In this document: piece by piece, positions 1 to 12,395 of the stretch | How the letters are laid out: the number at the start of each line of letters is the position of its first letter | Numbering within the stretch: position 1 is the stretch's first letter | Assembly: GCA_905250125.1 (NCBI GenBank) | Contig: CAJNOL010000827.1 | Location: 1 to 64,000, forward strand | Reading direction: 5' to 3' | Source: Rotaria sordida | Lineage: Eukaryota; Rotifera; Eurotatoria; Philodinida; Philodinidae | DNA: 64,000 bases | Notes under the pieces: model-generated | The model's database searches: none | Seen by the model: the letters and a program-made list of their open reading frames with translations, nothing else | What the model was told of the DNA's origin: nothing | Program-made: the position numbers and the translations under genes

Positions 1-167
1 GATTGGTTTTTTTAGAATCCACTGCTAAAATTTGTCTCATAAAAAAGGTTATTTTTTCTCATGAATTTATAGATTTACTATACAAAACGGAAATAAAGAA
101 TTGTGAGAAAATGAGAACACTACTGTACCTGTTTCCATAAAAATTCATACAACCTCGGCTGATATTA

Positions 168-211
168 TTTAGAAACCGACACCCCCTTTCTAAAATCCTG
201 AATCCGCCCCT
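168..211 (-). mobile_element. hAT-like terminal inverted repeat (one end only)
   Basis: Read on the minus strand, the segment starts CAGGGGCGGATTCAGGATTT, a terminus typical of hAT-superfamily elements (CAGGGGCGG...). The internal part would lie to the left, and no partner terminus is visible inside the window. The palindromic element at 213-463 starts one base further right, so the two may have inserted next to each other. Confidence 0.4.
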
Positions 212-212
212 G

Positions 213-463
213 TGTTATAGAATAGAGAATGCCACATGCGATGATATATTTTTATATTATTTTCAAAGAATCGGGGAACAGTATTTTCTTGTAAAACTTA
301 TTTTCACCACTGCTATGAATTTTAATTGTTGATTTATTACACTTGACGGTATTTGAGCGCTCTCGAGAGAAAATGTTGTTATATATTCAGAAGATGAAGC
401 TGAACTTACTCTTAAAATAATATAAAAATAGATCATCACATGTGGGATTCTCTATTCTATAAC
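213..463. mobile_element. Short palindromic (MITE-like) element
   Basis: The left end GTTATAGAATAGAGAATGCC reappears as reverse complement at the right end with one mismatch in the first 25 bases. The match continues for about 55 nt per arm (CACATGYGATGAT, then T/A-rich sequence). There is no coding capacity. The ends do not match a family I can name. The structure is that of a non-autonomous terminal-inverted-repeat element. Confidence 0.7.
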
Positions 464-2079
464 ATGACCATCTAAAAATTAAGTACCTTTGAAGTTCTAA
501 ATTTCTAACAACTGTCTCGAAACTTATGAAAAATGTAGAAATTCACTAGTAAAATCGATCAGTTTTTCACATTTGAAGTTCTATCGAGAAAAATGAACCA
601 TACCACGAGAATCAGTTCATCGAGCTCTATAATCTGGGATATCTTCCATTCGAAATGGTGATTCACACGTGGAGACTCTTCCTCGTCAGTCAATAGTAAA
701 AACAGTTTCTCATTTTAATTGTGTTAGCTTGTTTTTGAGTGTGCCAATTTATTAAGATCTGATCGATTTTTTTCACCTTGATATATAAATACGTAATAGT
801 TTCGAACAATTAACTGAATCGTTGATTATCGTGATGTATTCAGCTACTGGGTATCATCAGTTTGGTAGAGAGCTGAGGATCTTCCAAAACCGAATGCGGA
901 CCTGACCTTGCCGGGCTCGCGTTCAGGTCCATATCCAGATTTAATTTCGCATCCAGTGTGTATTCAGTTTCGAATTCAAATAAAGAAGAACTGACATCAA
1001 CTTACTCAGGTACAACATTTCAGCTGCAGTTCAATTTTAGATAGATTGCTTGCCAAGTGAAGGCGATAAATAGTTGCCATCTTGATCTTTCATTTAGCCA
1101 TGTAAACAAAGTATGCAAGATATCAGTGACAAAGAATTCATGTCTGTATTCGGCTAGGTCCGGTACTACAAAAACATGAACCCACAGTTCCTTACAGATA
1201 GGCGATTATAAGCAAAGCCGATCTAGCAGTTTTATTCATGTTTTAGTACTCGAACTGATCCGAGAACTTATATCCAAGCTTGGGGACTGATTCGATTGCA
1301 GGACTTTAGTTCATAAAAGAAATAGCAATAAGATTGCTATTGATTTCATGAGATAAATGATGAATGTACTTCTTATGTTCAATAAGTAGAATTCTGACTT
1401 TCCTAGAATTTAAAATTGTTTATTTCTGAAATAAATTTTACTATTCAAAAAATTCTGCATTTCTTCGAATCATTTGATTTCTATATTTCGTTGATAACAA
1501 CTAGTTTTTAAAACGAGAATAACAGTAGATGAAACTTTACAAGAATTATTCATTCATTTATCTAAATAGAAATATCATTAGAACTATCATAATATTCAAA
1601 TAACAGAACTCAACTATTCGAAAATTTTATCGAATAGCTATGTCGAAATAATAACACGATAAATTTTATATAAAATATCTTGTATAAGATTTCATATGAC
1701 CAAAAAAAAACAAAAATGAATTCGATAAAATACATTGTGCATATTTTTATCCTCACAATTTAGTTGAAAAAACACTGACTTTCTCTTTCATGAAAGTCTC
1801 ACTTACAATAATTAAAATATAAAAGAATTAATATAATCAACAACATTTAAAAACTTTTTTCTTTCGTACATTGAGTATTTATGTTTGAAAAGAGTGACGC
1901 ACATTCACATCATTGTATGTTTGCATAAGAATAATCAAATGCATATCACCGTTGCCAGCTATAAATTCATATGACAACAACAAAAAAAAAAGAAGAAAGA
2001 AATTCACCTTACGTTTTTCTTCTCCTTACTCTTTCAATAAAGTTAAAAAGACGAGAACAGATTGTGCAAGACAAACATC

Positions 2080-4458
2080 ATGAAAGAATCTGCTTGTGAA
2101 TGCAACGAAGACAATTCATATATCAGTAAAGATTAATAATTATTATTTGTTTGTTTTTCTTTATTATCTTTTACAATATAATAGATTATGATGATGAATT
2201 AATTATATCGAAGTCGGAATTATCTATAAAAAATTCTGAAAAATTCGACGATTTATGTCGAAAATTAACATCGACTGATGTCGATCAAGCATTATTTACA
2301 TTAAAAATTAATCCAAATGCATCTCCACAACAAACAATTTCTTCCGATAATGAGATCTCAACGATGTTATATGAACAAGGTAAATTACTTTACGACTATC
2401 TTTACCAACGATAATACAAAATTTTTTTATATAATCAAAAGCAAACACTCGATATCAAAAAAAAAGGAAAGATAAAATATGAGTAGAAAAAGAAAACGTT
2501 CAGCAAGGTTAAAATGTAACACAACTCCATCACATTACTTTCATTATCAAGAAGAAAATTTTATCCGTTTATGAATTACTATTGTAATGTATCAGAATGC
2601 AAGTGACAATGAAATTTATAACAGAGGACTATGAAACCTCTATTTACTCAAAGACTGTAATACAAAACTTATTTTGATATTATCTATGACAAACTGATAT
2701 ATAATTAATTGGTCGACAAACATAATTTGATAGAGAAAGAAATGAGCTACTGTCTGTAAAAAAAATGATACTTCGAAATGCATAAATATCATATAATGTC
2801 GAGAAAAATGGCCTATCAATAATGTTAAAGATTGATCTTGCTATCGAGGAATATCTAACTAGGGTCCATCATCTGATTACAAAATTTGAAACTTATATTC
2901 TACAAATAACTAGGGAATCGCTACATTATCACAATCTCCAGGGAGTTCTTTTTTCATTAAGTTACCTCAAGATATTTGATTCTCCAGATATAATGCTATT
3001 CTGTAATTTTAATCAAAATACACTTGTTTTTTTTTTACAACAAGGCTCTGTACTTTGAAAATTTCATACTTCAATGAAAAAGAAGTCTCTTTGGAAGTTG
3101 TTCTGACGTAGTATTCCCCTATTTACTTACAGAATATAAGTTTAAAAGTTAGATGTTCCTCGAAAACAAGCTCAATCTTCAATAGCATAGGCCTTGATAG
3201 GTCATTTTTCTCGGTCAAAGTTGTTTTCTGTTCATTTTTTTTCGCCTAATCCGCTTGGAAAAGTGCGAAAATATATTTTTTCCAGAAATATGGGTAGCTC
3301 TTCTATGCATTCATCCTCCACTATTTTAACAAAAATTATAAAAGTGTAAGTTGAAAATATTTACTAAAGATTGATAAAATAATCAGAATAGGGTACAAAA
3401 TTTTTGCATTACGAAGTACCTTTTTCTCAGATGAGAGCCCTTCTCTTCCTCTACAAAATTATGTTCTTTAGCTGCAGCGATGCTTCATATAAGTCATAAA
3501 ATACACTTCACTATAACATGTGATCTAAATTACCATCTGCATATCAACATTAAGATTCTCTATAAAAATTCTTCCATTATAAAAAAACTCTATGGATGTG
3601 TGTGGGATCAAATGTTTTAAGTCCTGATGATTTTAATTTTTCGAATTCCAGTTCCGATCTAGAGAAAACTATTCCAGAACTTATTCGTATCATATCTAAA
3701 AGGAATTCTTCAATACTCGTCCTTTAATGTATTTAGTCGACAGCTAACACTTTTCCTAATCATCTCTCTTGAATTATGTTCTGATTGGTAGGACTGATCT
3801 CGATTCCGTACATCTCTAATCCTGAGATATTGAATATTCAATAAAAATTTCTTCTTCGAACTCTTCAATCAGTTAATCTATTCTTTGTTTTTCATAACAC
3901 AAAATATTACTTTGACGTATTGTATTATAGTTTGTAAATTTATTTTATTTTTAAACAGAATATGATTGTTGTCGTCTACTTCGATCGAATACTTCATCTC
4001 GTTCATTTTTACCATTAGCTCGTCGTGGACGTTCATTTTTTTCAACACGATCTCATCGTTTACTTTGTTCGAATTGTACAAAAATAAAACATCAACAAGA
4101 ACTTGATATTTTACAAAATTCACAAGAAAAATTTCATTCAAATCATACATATCAAATAACAATTAATTTAGATTTATCGTCTGATGAACAACTTGCTTTA
4201 AATAATCATCAATATCAATCAAGTCAAACACTTGTTTGGAATATTAATACATCCAATAGAAATCTTATTGATATTTCTTATGATACTGGTTCATTAAGTG
4301 ATAATGAAAAGAAAATTTTACTTGATGAAACAATTAAAAAACTTCAAATGATTCTCAATAATCGATCAACAACATTAATGGAAAATAATCCTGAATTGAC
4401 TTATCGTATATTACAAACAACAATAAATATTCTTTCTTCATCACAAAATTCAATTTAA
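2080..4458 (+). CDS. Hypothetical protein, three exons, 246 aa
   Basis: Exons: 2080-2125, 2185-2379 and 3959-4458. Both introns are GT-AG in phase 1 and the exon lengths sum to 247 codons including TAA. The start was chosen because exon 1 (MKESACECNEDNSYI) opens the reading frame and ends at a clean GTAAAG donor. The protein is rich in Ser, Asn and Leu. It has a Cys/Arg-rich centre (YDCCRLLRSN, LLCSNCTKIK) around residues 81-120 and a helical C-terminus (KKILLDETIKKLQMIL). There is no signal peptide or membrane segment, and I recognise no family. Intron 2 is 1,579 nt and holds a palindromic element at 2799-3215; intron 1 is 59 nt. The gene converges on the Ig-domain gene 59 bp downstream. The first exon could be preceded by others I did not recognise. 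Confidence 0.62.
2799..3215. mobile_element. Full-length palindromic element in an intron
   Basis: The left end TCGAGAAAAATGGCCTATCA is matched in reverse complement by the right end (ACCGAGAAAAATGACCTATC). The arms then align almost throughout, for example TTAAAGATTGATCTTGC versus TTGAAGATTGAGCTTGT and AAACTTATATTCTACAAATA versus AAACTTATATTCTGTAAGTA. Each arm is roughly 170-200 nt and the spacer is very short. A 78-codon open frame inside it (2822-3058) is a by-product. It lies in intron 2 of the orphan gene at 2080-4458. Confidence 0.8.
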
Positions 4459-4517
4459 ATTTATTTAAAATAGGATACTAAAAACAAAAAACAAAAATCA
4501 ATAACAAAAGTCAACGA

Positions 4518-7500
4518 TTATATTGCACAATGCATTTGTTTTAATAATAATAAAAATATTAGAAGATATTTATATAATGAACGATATTGTATTTGACCTG
4601 TATCATATGCTGTTTGAAGTAAATAAGCAGATGATGAACCTTCTTGACGTGGTAAACGATGTAGTTCTTCTTCTAAAATAAAAACAATGATGATAATAAT
4701 TAATATATATATACTTAAGTTGAGAAGAAAACAATTAAAATGAATTTTGTTAACTAGTTGTGATGATCAAAAGATAATATTATATCATTCTATAAGTTCT
4801 GTCTTTTCATCAATAAATTTTGTTTTTGCTAATTTAAATATAAATATGAATGTTTTGTCTGATCAAAATCCAATAAAATTCTCATCATGTCGATGAACAC
4901 TTTTATTATTGAATACTTCTGAAAACTTTAATATTAGTGTATAATAATTAAAAAAAACGTACAGGAATATTGCCAGAAAAGATCCTACAGAGAAACTCTG
5001 AGTGATATAAATCGTTTATGAATTTCATAATAAATTTTCTCAACACGACAACATGTCACAGAGACATTGTTCTAAGCTATTGTCTAATGTTAGCTTATCA
5101 TAAACTTTAATTAAGAAAGATGCAATGACGATAAAGAAGCTTATTTCTTACTGTTGGCATTAGTCTATCGAAATAAATCTATCGTTTCAATATGAAATGT
5201 GATGCATTGATCTTTTCAGTACGAGGATGCAGTACTACTAAACTAATTCTAATAAAAGTGTCTTGGATAATCTGGTAAATTTCAATAACAAAAGACTATC
5301 TTACAAATGCAGAAAAAGCCAGACATCTTATATGAATCAAAAAGATAATAATTCTTATCAATAAGTCATAGATGAAGAAATTTTAGAATAATTATTTATA
5401 AAATGACAAACAAAAAAAAACATTAATCAAAACTGCATTACGAACGGAGTTATTCTACGGTAGCAGGACAGTTGAGCCTTTACAGATGAGCCATTTAACA
5501 TTTGAGCTTCGTGACACTTGAGCCTTGTATCAAAGGTAATCGATTTACGTTTTTAAAAACTTATTAAATCCGGAAACAATCTTTAAAAAATTTAAATTTA
5601 AAATAAAATAAGAAAGTGTTGGTGTAGGTGTGAATGTGGATGTTCATAAGTGAGAATCAGAAGAACATATCTGTAACTTACACTCTACACTCAAATACCA
5701 CACCTCTCATTTATGTCCACACCGCCGATACTTGACCCATAATTTTAGTTTCAACCAGATCTGCCTGTAGGAGTTAGGGTTATGGGTAATATTTTCCTCT
5801 TATTTTATTTTGAATTTAAATTTTTACTAATTCAATTTCAAAATACATTTAAATTTATTTTAAATTTAGATTTTTTAAAAATCGTTTCAGGATTTAATAA
5901 GTTTTTAAAAACGTAAACTGATCACTCTTCATATGGGACTCAACCTTCCAAAGCTCAAATGTTACGAAGCTCAACTGTCGGGACTCAAATATCGGAGGTC
6001 TCAACTGTCTATGTACCGCTATTCTACTATATCCTGTAGAGTACAATAGAATCAGAGTAAAACGATTAAAAGTATAGGAAATATCGAAATAACTAAAGAA
6101 AAGTCATTTTTGTGACAACAAAATATAATCATGAAATTGGCTGAAGAAAATCAAAATGAATCCAATGAAAAAGATGATGACACAGCGACAAAATTTAATT
6201 AATAACATTATTGATTATATATATATAGATCATTCACTGGAAACTACCCAACAAAAATTCACTTAATGCTTGGGTTCGAAAATTTTCCTCGGACAGGATG
6301 TAGCATACAAAACAAAAAAGTTTAATTTGAATACTTCTATTGGAAACTTCAAGAGTGTAATACAAAGTAAATATCATAACAAAACTTGAAATTTCAAAAT
6401 CTGAATTAAGAAATAATAAAATATATTAATACTTACTAGTTCGTCGTCTTACTAATATTGACGATTCTTTCCCATCATATCTACATGTATAATTCGTTTG
6501 ATTAAAAGGATTATTTTTTGTATTTAAAAAAACTGTTAAACGTTGTGTATTAAATGATGTTGTTTCAATAAAAAATTTATGTTTGTCCTCATCTAGTGAA
6601 TGTCCATTAACAAGCCACATTAATTTATGAATTTCGATTGATGGATCACATAAAAGTGAACATGTTATTGTAAATGTTCGATTGACTGGATAAAGAAGAA
6701 TTGGTGATGATGGAGAAAGATATGGATGAGCTAATTTAGACAAAAAAAAAAACTTTGCTCTTTCTCGAAAACAAAAAATAAACATACAATTAACAATTAA
6801 TTTAATACTATGTTGACCACTTGTACTTGATTTACATGTATAATAACCTTGATCTTCAATTAAAATATTATTTATTAATAAACGAGAAATTGATGATGAT
6901 GATGAAATTAAATTAAAACGACCATTTGCTGCATATTCTGGTAAAAGTATATCACCAATAGCAATAAATGACAAACGACTATGAGATGAATTTGGACGAA
7001 ACCACGAAATCTAAAATTTAAATTCCGTGCATATTCATCCGAAATCTTTTTTTTTAATGATTTTACTCGTCATATATATTAAAATCAGCAAATTCCGAAT
7101 AAATACTGATACTTTTTGCATATTTCAATTATTATAGGTAACTCGACGAGTTCTATCCAATCATGACTTTAAGAAAAAATTTCGAATTCTGCCGACACTG
7201 TACTTTTCTGAGATAATTTTAAAAAATCGTTTCTATTCTCTTTAGGGAATTTTTCAATCGGAGACAAAAAAAATAAATAAATTCAATTTTCTATTTATCT
7301 CAAGGACATACCACTTCATTAGATTGTTTTATTGAACGAATAGGACAAGTTAGTTCAATATTAGTACCACATATAGCATGCATTGTTGTTCTTGTTGTTG
7401 TTGAACCATTAGCTATTAAAATTTATCAAAAACTAATGATTATCATTTCCATAAGGACTAATTTTACTTACTACAATATGATAATGATTGTAATAAAAGC

Positions 7501-7562
7501 AAATAAAAAACGACAAAATCAGCAAATCTTCGACACGACAAGTTGATAGCGATGTTGATCAT
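4518..7562 (-). CDS. Secreted or membrane-anchored protein with two Ig-like domains, 287 aa
   Basis: Five exons on the minus strand: 7472-7562, 7312-7412, 6788-7010, 6437-6730 and 4518-4672. All junctions are GT-AG and the total is 288 codons. Residues about 12-30 form a hydrophobic signal sequence (FVVFYLLLLQSLSYC). Ig domain 1 spans about 45-137, with the first Cys in IELTCPI, the core Trp in ISWFRP and the second Cys in EDQGYYTC. Ig domain 2 spans about 150-230, with TFTITC, then MWLVNG, then NQTNYTC. N-glycosylation sequons occur (NQT, NRT). The C-terminus ends in a short hydrophobic stretch (LLIFLLLL) followed by KQMHCAI, which could be a GPI-attachment signal or a weak membrane anchor. 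An acceptor at 7593-7594 suggests an intron in the 5' UTR. Intron 4 is 1.76 kb because of the element at 5458-6018. Probably a cell-surface adhesion or recognition protein; the exact family is unclear. Confidence 0.8.
5458..6019. mobile_element. Palindromic foldback element with target-site duplication
   Basis: The arms of about 150-200 nt begin CGGTAGCAGGACAGTTGAG (left) and, in reverse complement, CGGTACATAGACAGTTGAG (right). They share a long block around TTTACGTTTTTAAAAACTTA. The outer arms contain a reiterated motif of about 20 nt with the core CANTTGAGC. TATTCTA occurs in the same orientation just outside both ends (5451-5457 and 6020-6026), consistent with a 7-8 bp target duplication. 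No coding capacity. It lies in intron 4 of the Ig-domain gene. Confidence 0.8.
5617..5646 (+). repeat. Degenerate TGTGGR-type hexamer run in a palindrome loop
   Basis: Five consecutive hexamers begin with TGT: TGTTGG, TGTAGG, TGTGAA, TGTGGA, TGTTCA. They lie in the unpaired centre of the foldback element. A similar run sits in the loop of the palindrome at 34681-35354. Confidence 0.55.
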
Positions 7563-9616
7563 TATTATCGATGAACGTCTGCCACATTGCGTCTGTAATA
7601 ATACATATACAAATCGTTTGGGACATTCATATATGTCTCGGGTGTGATTAACTTTTTAGTAGTAGACGTCACTTAGATTGTTCTTTCTCTTTTTCTTTTT
7701 TTTTTGTTCGATACACATACACACGCCTACATGTATATATTTCGATTTTTCATCATTTTCTTCTCAATTAAAATCATATTTATTGTTCAGCTATACGATA
7801 TAATAGGAGAGGATAAACGTTAACTCTAATATCGAATTTGTCTCCGTTTGTCAAAATTTTTTTTTTTAATATAGTCAAATAGATTAGAATTTTATTGAAT
7901 AAGACTAAGTCATTTTAATATATATATACTATGCATGTGCAATTTTTTTTTGTTTCTAATCATTAAACAATTAATTGACGTAGATGTGTGTTTATACGAA
8001 ATTCGATTCTATGTAGCTTTTGCCATATGTCAACAATAGAAGAGAAAGAACAACTGTTCAGTCTGTCTCATTGTTACATGTATTCTCTCATAGACAACAA
8101 GCACAGGCAATATAGAGAACAAAGAAAAAATAAAGAGAAAGTTAACTTTTGAGTGACTACAAGCACTTGAACGGTTTATTACATAAAAAGAGAATAGACG
8201 CAATAACTCACGCAGACAAAAGATTGTTCAATAAGTCAGACAAACCAAAAGAGAGAGAGAGAGAGAGAGAGAATAATTTATTCTTCTACCATTCAAGTTA
8301 CAAAGACAAAGTTAAGAATTTGGAATTAGATCGATATAAATGATGATGAATAACATACAAGATCACATCAACACTAATAGAGCAGAAAGAAAAATGACGG
8401 AATAGGATTCAGTTTCGTATAATGTTTGAACTATTATAATGCACGTGCTCATCTTATGTGCATACATGTGCTCTTGAATCTTCTAACGACATCCATGTGA
8501 TGCAACTCATACATATACATAAGTCAAGCAAAAGACATGATCAATCAACACTCATACAAATGGACTTCTCGTTTTCTTTGTATATATTTCTTGTCTACTC
8601 TTACGATTTTTTCATTCAAACATTTGAATATGATGATGATGATGATGATGATAATGATGATCATTAGATTCAATCTAGACAATAGTTTTTCTTTCATATA
8701 AAAACAAGATCTTCATCATATCTCATCGATGTACAATATGATAGTGTTGTATCTCTCTCTATGTACATAACTTGTATCCTCAGTAACAGCTCGTTCAATT
8801 TTATTAAAAAAGAAGATAAAGTCAATTATTTATCATCAATTAACTTTTCTCTTCACTCATGGTAAAATGCACATATACAAAAGACAAAAAAAGAACATGT
8901 ATATATAATTTTTAAAATAAAATAACTTACTTGAAGATAAAATCTTATATATTTGTGGTGTAATCTTCACACCACAATTGCTTTCAACAATATCCACTTG
9001 ACTATAGGAAAGATAAAATAGTTCTATAAAATTTTTGTCATCATCTATTTTAACGACATTAATGATAGCGTGCTATTCGGCAAAGACAAAAAAAGAAGCT
9101 TTGTGCATTCGTTGAGTTGAATTATGAACAACAAATGATGAGCATTCCTCGAGTTCTCGATTAAGCGTCAAGAGACATAGAGAGAGAGAGAGCGAGAGAG
9201 AGAAGAGAGGAAAAAAAAGAAGAAAGAGAAAAAACAGAGTACAAGAGCAAGCGAGAATAATGTCTTCTCTATTCTTAAGGTAGTTCATCCATTGTTAGAT
9301 TCACTTTTCTTTTTCTTTTTTTGTTCTTGGATGATTCAACTAACTACAAACACAATCATGTTTCCTTGAATGAACTAAAATTCTTTTAATGAAAGAAAAA
9401 AAAAATTTCCGTTTAATACATAATATCAAATATATAAAAAGAAATATTTTTTTTTGTTCTGTTCTGTACTGTTTTTTTTTTGTTTTCTTTCATCGTCATC
9501 ACCTCAGAGACGACGAAATGTGTCGGCATGTGTGTTTGTTCAAACGATTGAAGTAAAAAAGAATTGTAACTTTCACACGCAATAGATTCTATTATACACA
9601 CACTAAAATAAAAACA
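7563..9616. other. Divergent intergenic region with simple repeats
   Basis: It separates the Ig-domain gene (leftward) from the WDR88-like gene (rightward) and should hold both promoters. It contains a (GA)n tract at about 8251-8272, a (GAT)n tract at about 8631-8650 and GA-rich sequence near 9180-9240. The short open frames over these tracts look accidental. One exon-like segment at 8931-9001 is listed separately. Confidence 0.5.
8931..9001 (-). other. Possible isolated exon (5' UTR exon or lost gene fragment)
   Basis: On the minus strand a pyrimidine-rich acceptor (TTTCCTATAG) precedes 71 nt that end at a strong GTAAGT donor. One frame is open and would read VDIVESNCGVKITPQIYK. I found no coding exon to join it to. 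The simplest use would be as a 5' UTR exon of the Ig-domain gene, spliced to the acceptor at 7593-7594. It could also be chance. Confidence 0.22.
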
Positions 9617-12166
9617 ATGGCGTTACAATCACATAACATGAATTTAACTGAACCACTTGCACCTAATGCTGAATGGGTTCATGAAAGTTCGGCACAAGTA
9701 GGTTTTAGTTGGTATTGTTTGTTGTTTTTTTTTGTTCATTTTAATCTAAACGTCTAAAGTTCATAACTTTCCACAATGTGATTGATCGCCTGACCCATCG
9801 CTCTCAATGATTAATCTTGATCTTGATGGGAGGTGTCATTGCTTGTGAGGATGAATGATCCGCAACGACAATCGCCTGCCCGCCCCTGAACTTCTAACAC
9901 AACAGTCAGGTCACGACATGATGCCTATTATCATAAGCTTACCTTTCTATGATGTAATATAGAACAATGATGATTTCCTTGTTACTGTTATCCTGAGGCT
10001 TGACAAGAGCAAAAAAAAAAAGAAAAAGAAATCCGCCGTGCATTTATTATTCAATTGTTAATCACGATATGAGGTTCTAGTCATTATTATTATTATCGAA
10101 CGGATGCTTTCTTTTTGTCTATGTTTTCTTGATCAAAAGATTTATTATCGTTATTGTCAAGAATTTCCATACCTTTGTTCATAATGAAATTAGATACTAT
10201 TCACCTTTTCATTGACGTATCATGTATAATATGATTTTATGCAATAAAAATATATATATATATAAATATGTATGTAATTGTAGGTTGAAATTAAATTGTA
10301 TCATGGACATAGAGGACCTATTAAATCATGCCAATTGATTGAAAATAAAAATTGGCTTATTACAGGATCAAATGACAATACAGCACGTATATGGAATTTT
10401 AGCAGTGGAAAGCAAATTCATGAATATAAACTTAATCATGATATGGCAGCTATACCAGCAGTAAGAGTCAATCAAGAAGCAACTCGGTATATAAATATAT
10501 ATATATAATAAACTTATAGAATAATCAATTAATCATTGTTATTTTTCTAGTTTATACTCATGCAGTTGGGATAAGACAGTTCGTTGTTTTGATATTGAAA
10601 CTGGCAAAGAAATTGTATATAAATATAATCTTTTTAAATAGTTTTATTATTTTTTATTTTCTATTAGTGGAAAGGTATTCATGAACATATTGTTACAAAT
10701 TGTCATATATCTCATGATGGTAAATCTTTATGTTCCGGTACTGATTTAGATAGTGTTCTTACTATATGGGATACAGCAAGTGGTCTTATGAGTTCTCGAA
10801 TACCTAATGTACATGAATCAACTATAACAAGTTGTCAATTTAATACGTTAGATGATCGAATAATCACAACATCAACAGATAAAACAACAAAATTTTTCGA
10901 TCTTGTTTCTCATCGTTCCACAATGACATTAAGGTATATATATATATGTATATAGATATAGATTGGCCCACTTGTCAATCAATGATGCAAGACAAGAAAA
11001 TACTCTGTCATGAAAGATTGATCTCTTATACAACAAAAGAGAAATATATCATAGGAACTAATTGATAATGATGCAATCATATGAGTTTACCAAAATTCTA
11101 TAAATTGATCATGTCTAAGAAAAAAAAGAAAAATATTCTGTTTTTTTTTATTTCTAGAGGTCATGAAGGAGTTGTATCAAGTTGTACATTCAATAAATTT
11201 GAACGATTATATGCAACATGTTCATGGGATAAAACAGTACTTCTTTATGATGCTACAGTTGGCAGTTTTAGGTGAGTGACAAGACAATTAGCTCTTGCCA
11301 TTCATTTGAACGCTGTGGGTGTTCAAATTAATGAGATGGCCTTTTCAGATGCTCATCCTTATACACTCCTCCTTCTTTTTCTACCTGCTGAGCAGCATGT
11401 CAACTGTTCAATTGATATGTATATTTTTTCTATTATAGACGTGAAGGTCCTTTAATGTTACCAAAATTACATGAAGGATCGATCGCGGCATGTCACATGT
11501 CGGATGATGGCAAGCTTCTTGTTACTGGAGGATATGATTTACGAGTTGTATTATGGGATTTAGAAAATATGACACATAAACTTGGACTACGTGTAAGAAA
11601 GGATTAAAATAAATTCAATATATCAATGAAAATATTTCATTTTGTTAATAGGGACATCGTGATTGGATTAATGATGTCTGTTTAACAAGTGATAATAAAT
11701 GGATTATATCAGTATCAAATGTAAGATATATATATATGTATTATTTAAAGTTAATTTTTTTTTGTTCAACTAAAGGATTGTGATATACGTTTATGGCATG
11801 TTGAAAATTGTGATAATATAAAACAAGTTATAGAACAAAATAAAACATTAAAAAATGCTAAAATTGTCAATGTAAGTTTGATTAAAAAAAATTTTGTTTT
11901 TGTTTTTGATATTTATATATATAAAGAAAATTTTTTTTTTAATTTAGTGTTCAAAATGTGGTAAAAATTTTTCTTCAAATAAATTAAAACGTGATAATAG
12001 TAATACATTATCATCAGCACTTTTATGTGTTTTTTGTCGTCTTGAAGAAAAACAACATAATGCAACCTATAATCATTCATTAAATGATTATGATCGACCA
12101 GCAGCATTGAATGATCAAACATCTCATAAATCCAATTTAACTGAAATATTACCTCAACATTATTAA
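9617..12166 (+). CDS. WDR88: WD40-repeat protein, WDR88-like, 421 aa
   Basis: Nine exons: 9617-9697, 10284-10486, 10551-10614, 10668-10933, 11158-11271, 11439-11592, 11652-11720, 11776-11871 and 11948-12166; together 422 codons. The start MALQSHNMNLTEPL is the first in-frame Met of exon 1. WD40 blades are clear from residue ~30: HGHRGPIKSC...ARIWNF, YSCSWDKTVRCFD, STDKTTKFFD, HEGVVSSCTF...CSWDKTVLLYD, TGGYDLRVVLWD, GHRDWINDVC, then DCDIRLWHVEN. After the propeller comes a CSKCGK...LCVFCR segment, two CxxC-like pairs resembling a zinc ribbon. The same arrangement is found at the end of vertebrate WDR88, and this fixed the assignment. The molecular role of WDR88 is poorly known; it is presumably a scaffold. 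No membrane or signal segments. Confidence 0.88.
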
Positions 12167-12395
12167 ATAAGAAAGAAAAAAAAAACAATTTTTTGTTTTT
12201 ATTTTATTAATAAAAATAACTTTTGATAATTTATATTGATTAAAGAATTTTGTTTTTATTAAGATAGTGAATAATAAATAGTCTTCAACCATTTAAGAAT
12301 CAAGCAATTTAAAATATCTATTTTTGTGAAGCACAATCTAATTAAGATAAAAGCTTGTTCCGCCCTCTCGCCAACGCTAGTCAGAAAACGTGATG

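Larger units (their letters stand above)
1..2079. other. Gene-free stretch with transposon debris
   Basis: No coding exon is visible on either strand. The left end holds a hAT-like terminus and a short palindromic element, listed separately. From about 880 to 960 there is a locally GC-richer patch with mirrored AGGTCC/GGACCT words, probably another degraded element. The last few hundred bases are A/T-rich and act as upstream sequence for the gene starting at 2080. Confidence 0.5.

Noticed and set aside
880-960. GC-rich patch with AGGTCC words as a tRNA or SINE
   Set aside because: No A/B box arrangement or cloverleaf could be formed; more likely transposon subterminal sequence.
2822-3058. 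Open frame of 78 codons in the intron of the first gene
   Set aside because: It lies entirely inside the palindrome 2799-3215; the opposite arm carries the mirrored sequence, so it is a by-product.
8149-8343. Plus-strand frame with a RERERERE stretch
   Set aside because: Generated by the (GA)n microsatellite at 8251-8272.
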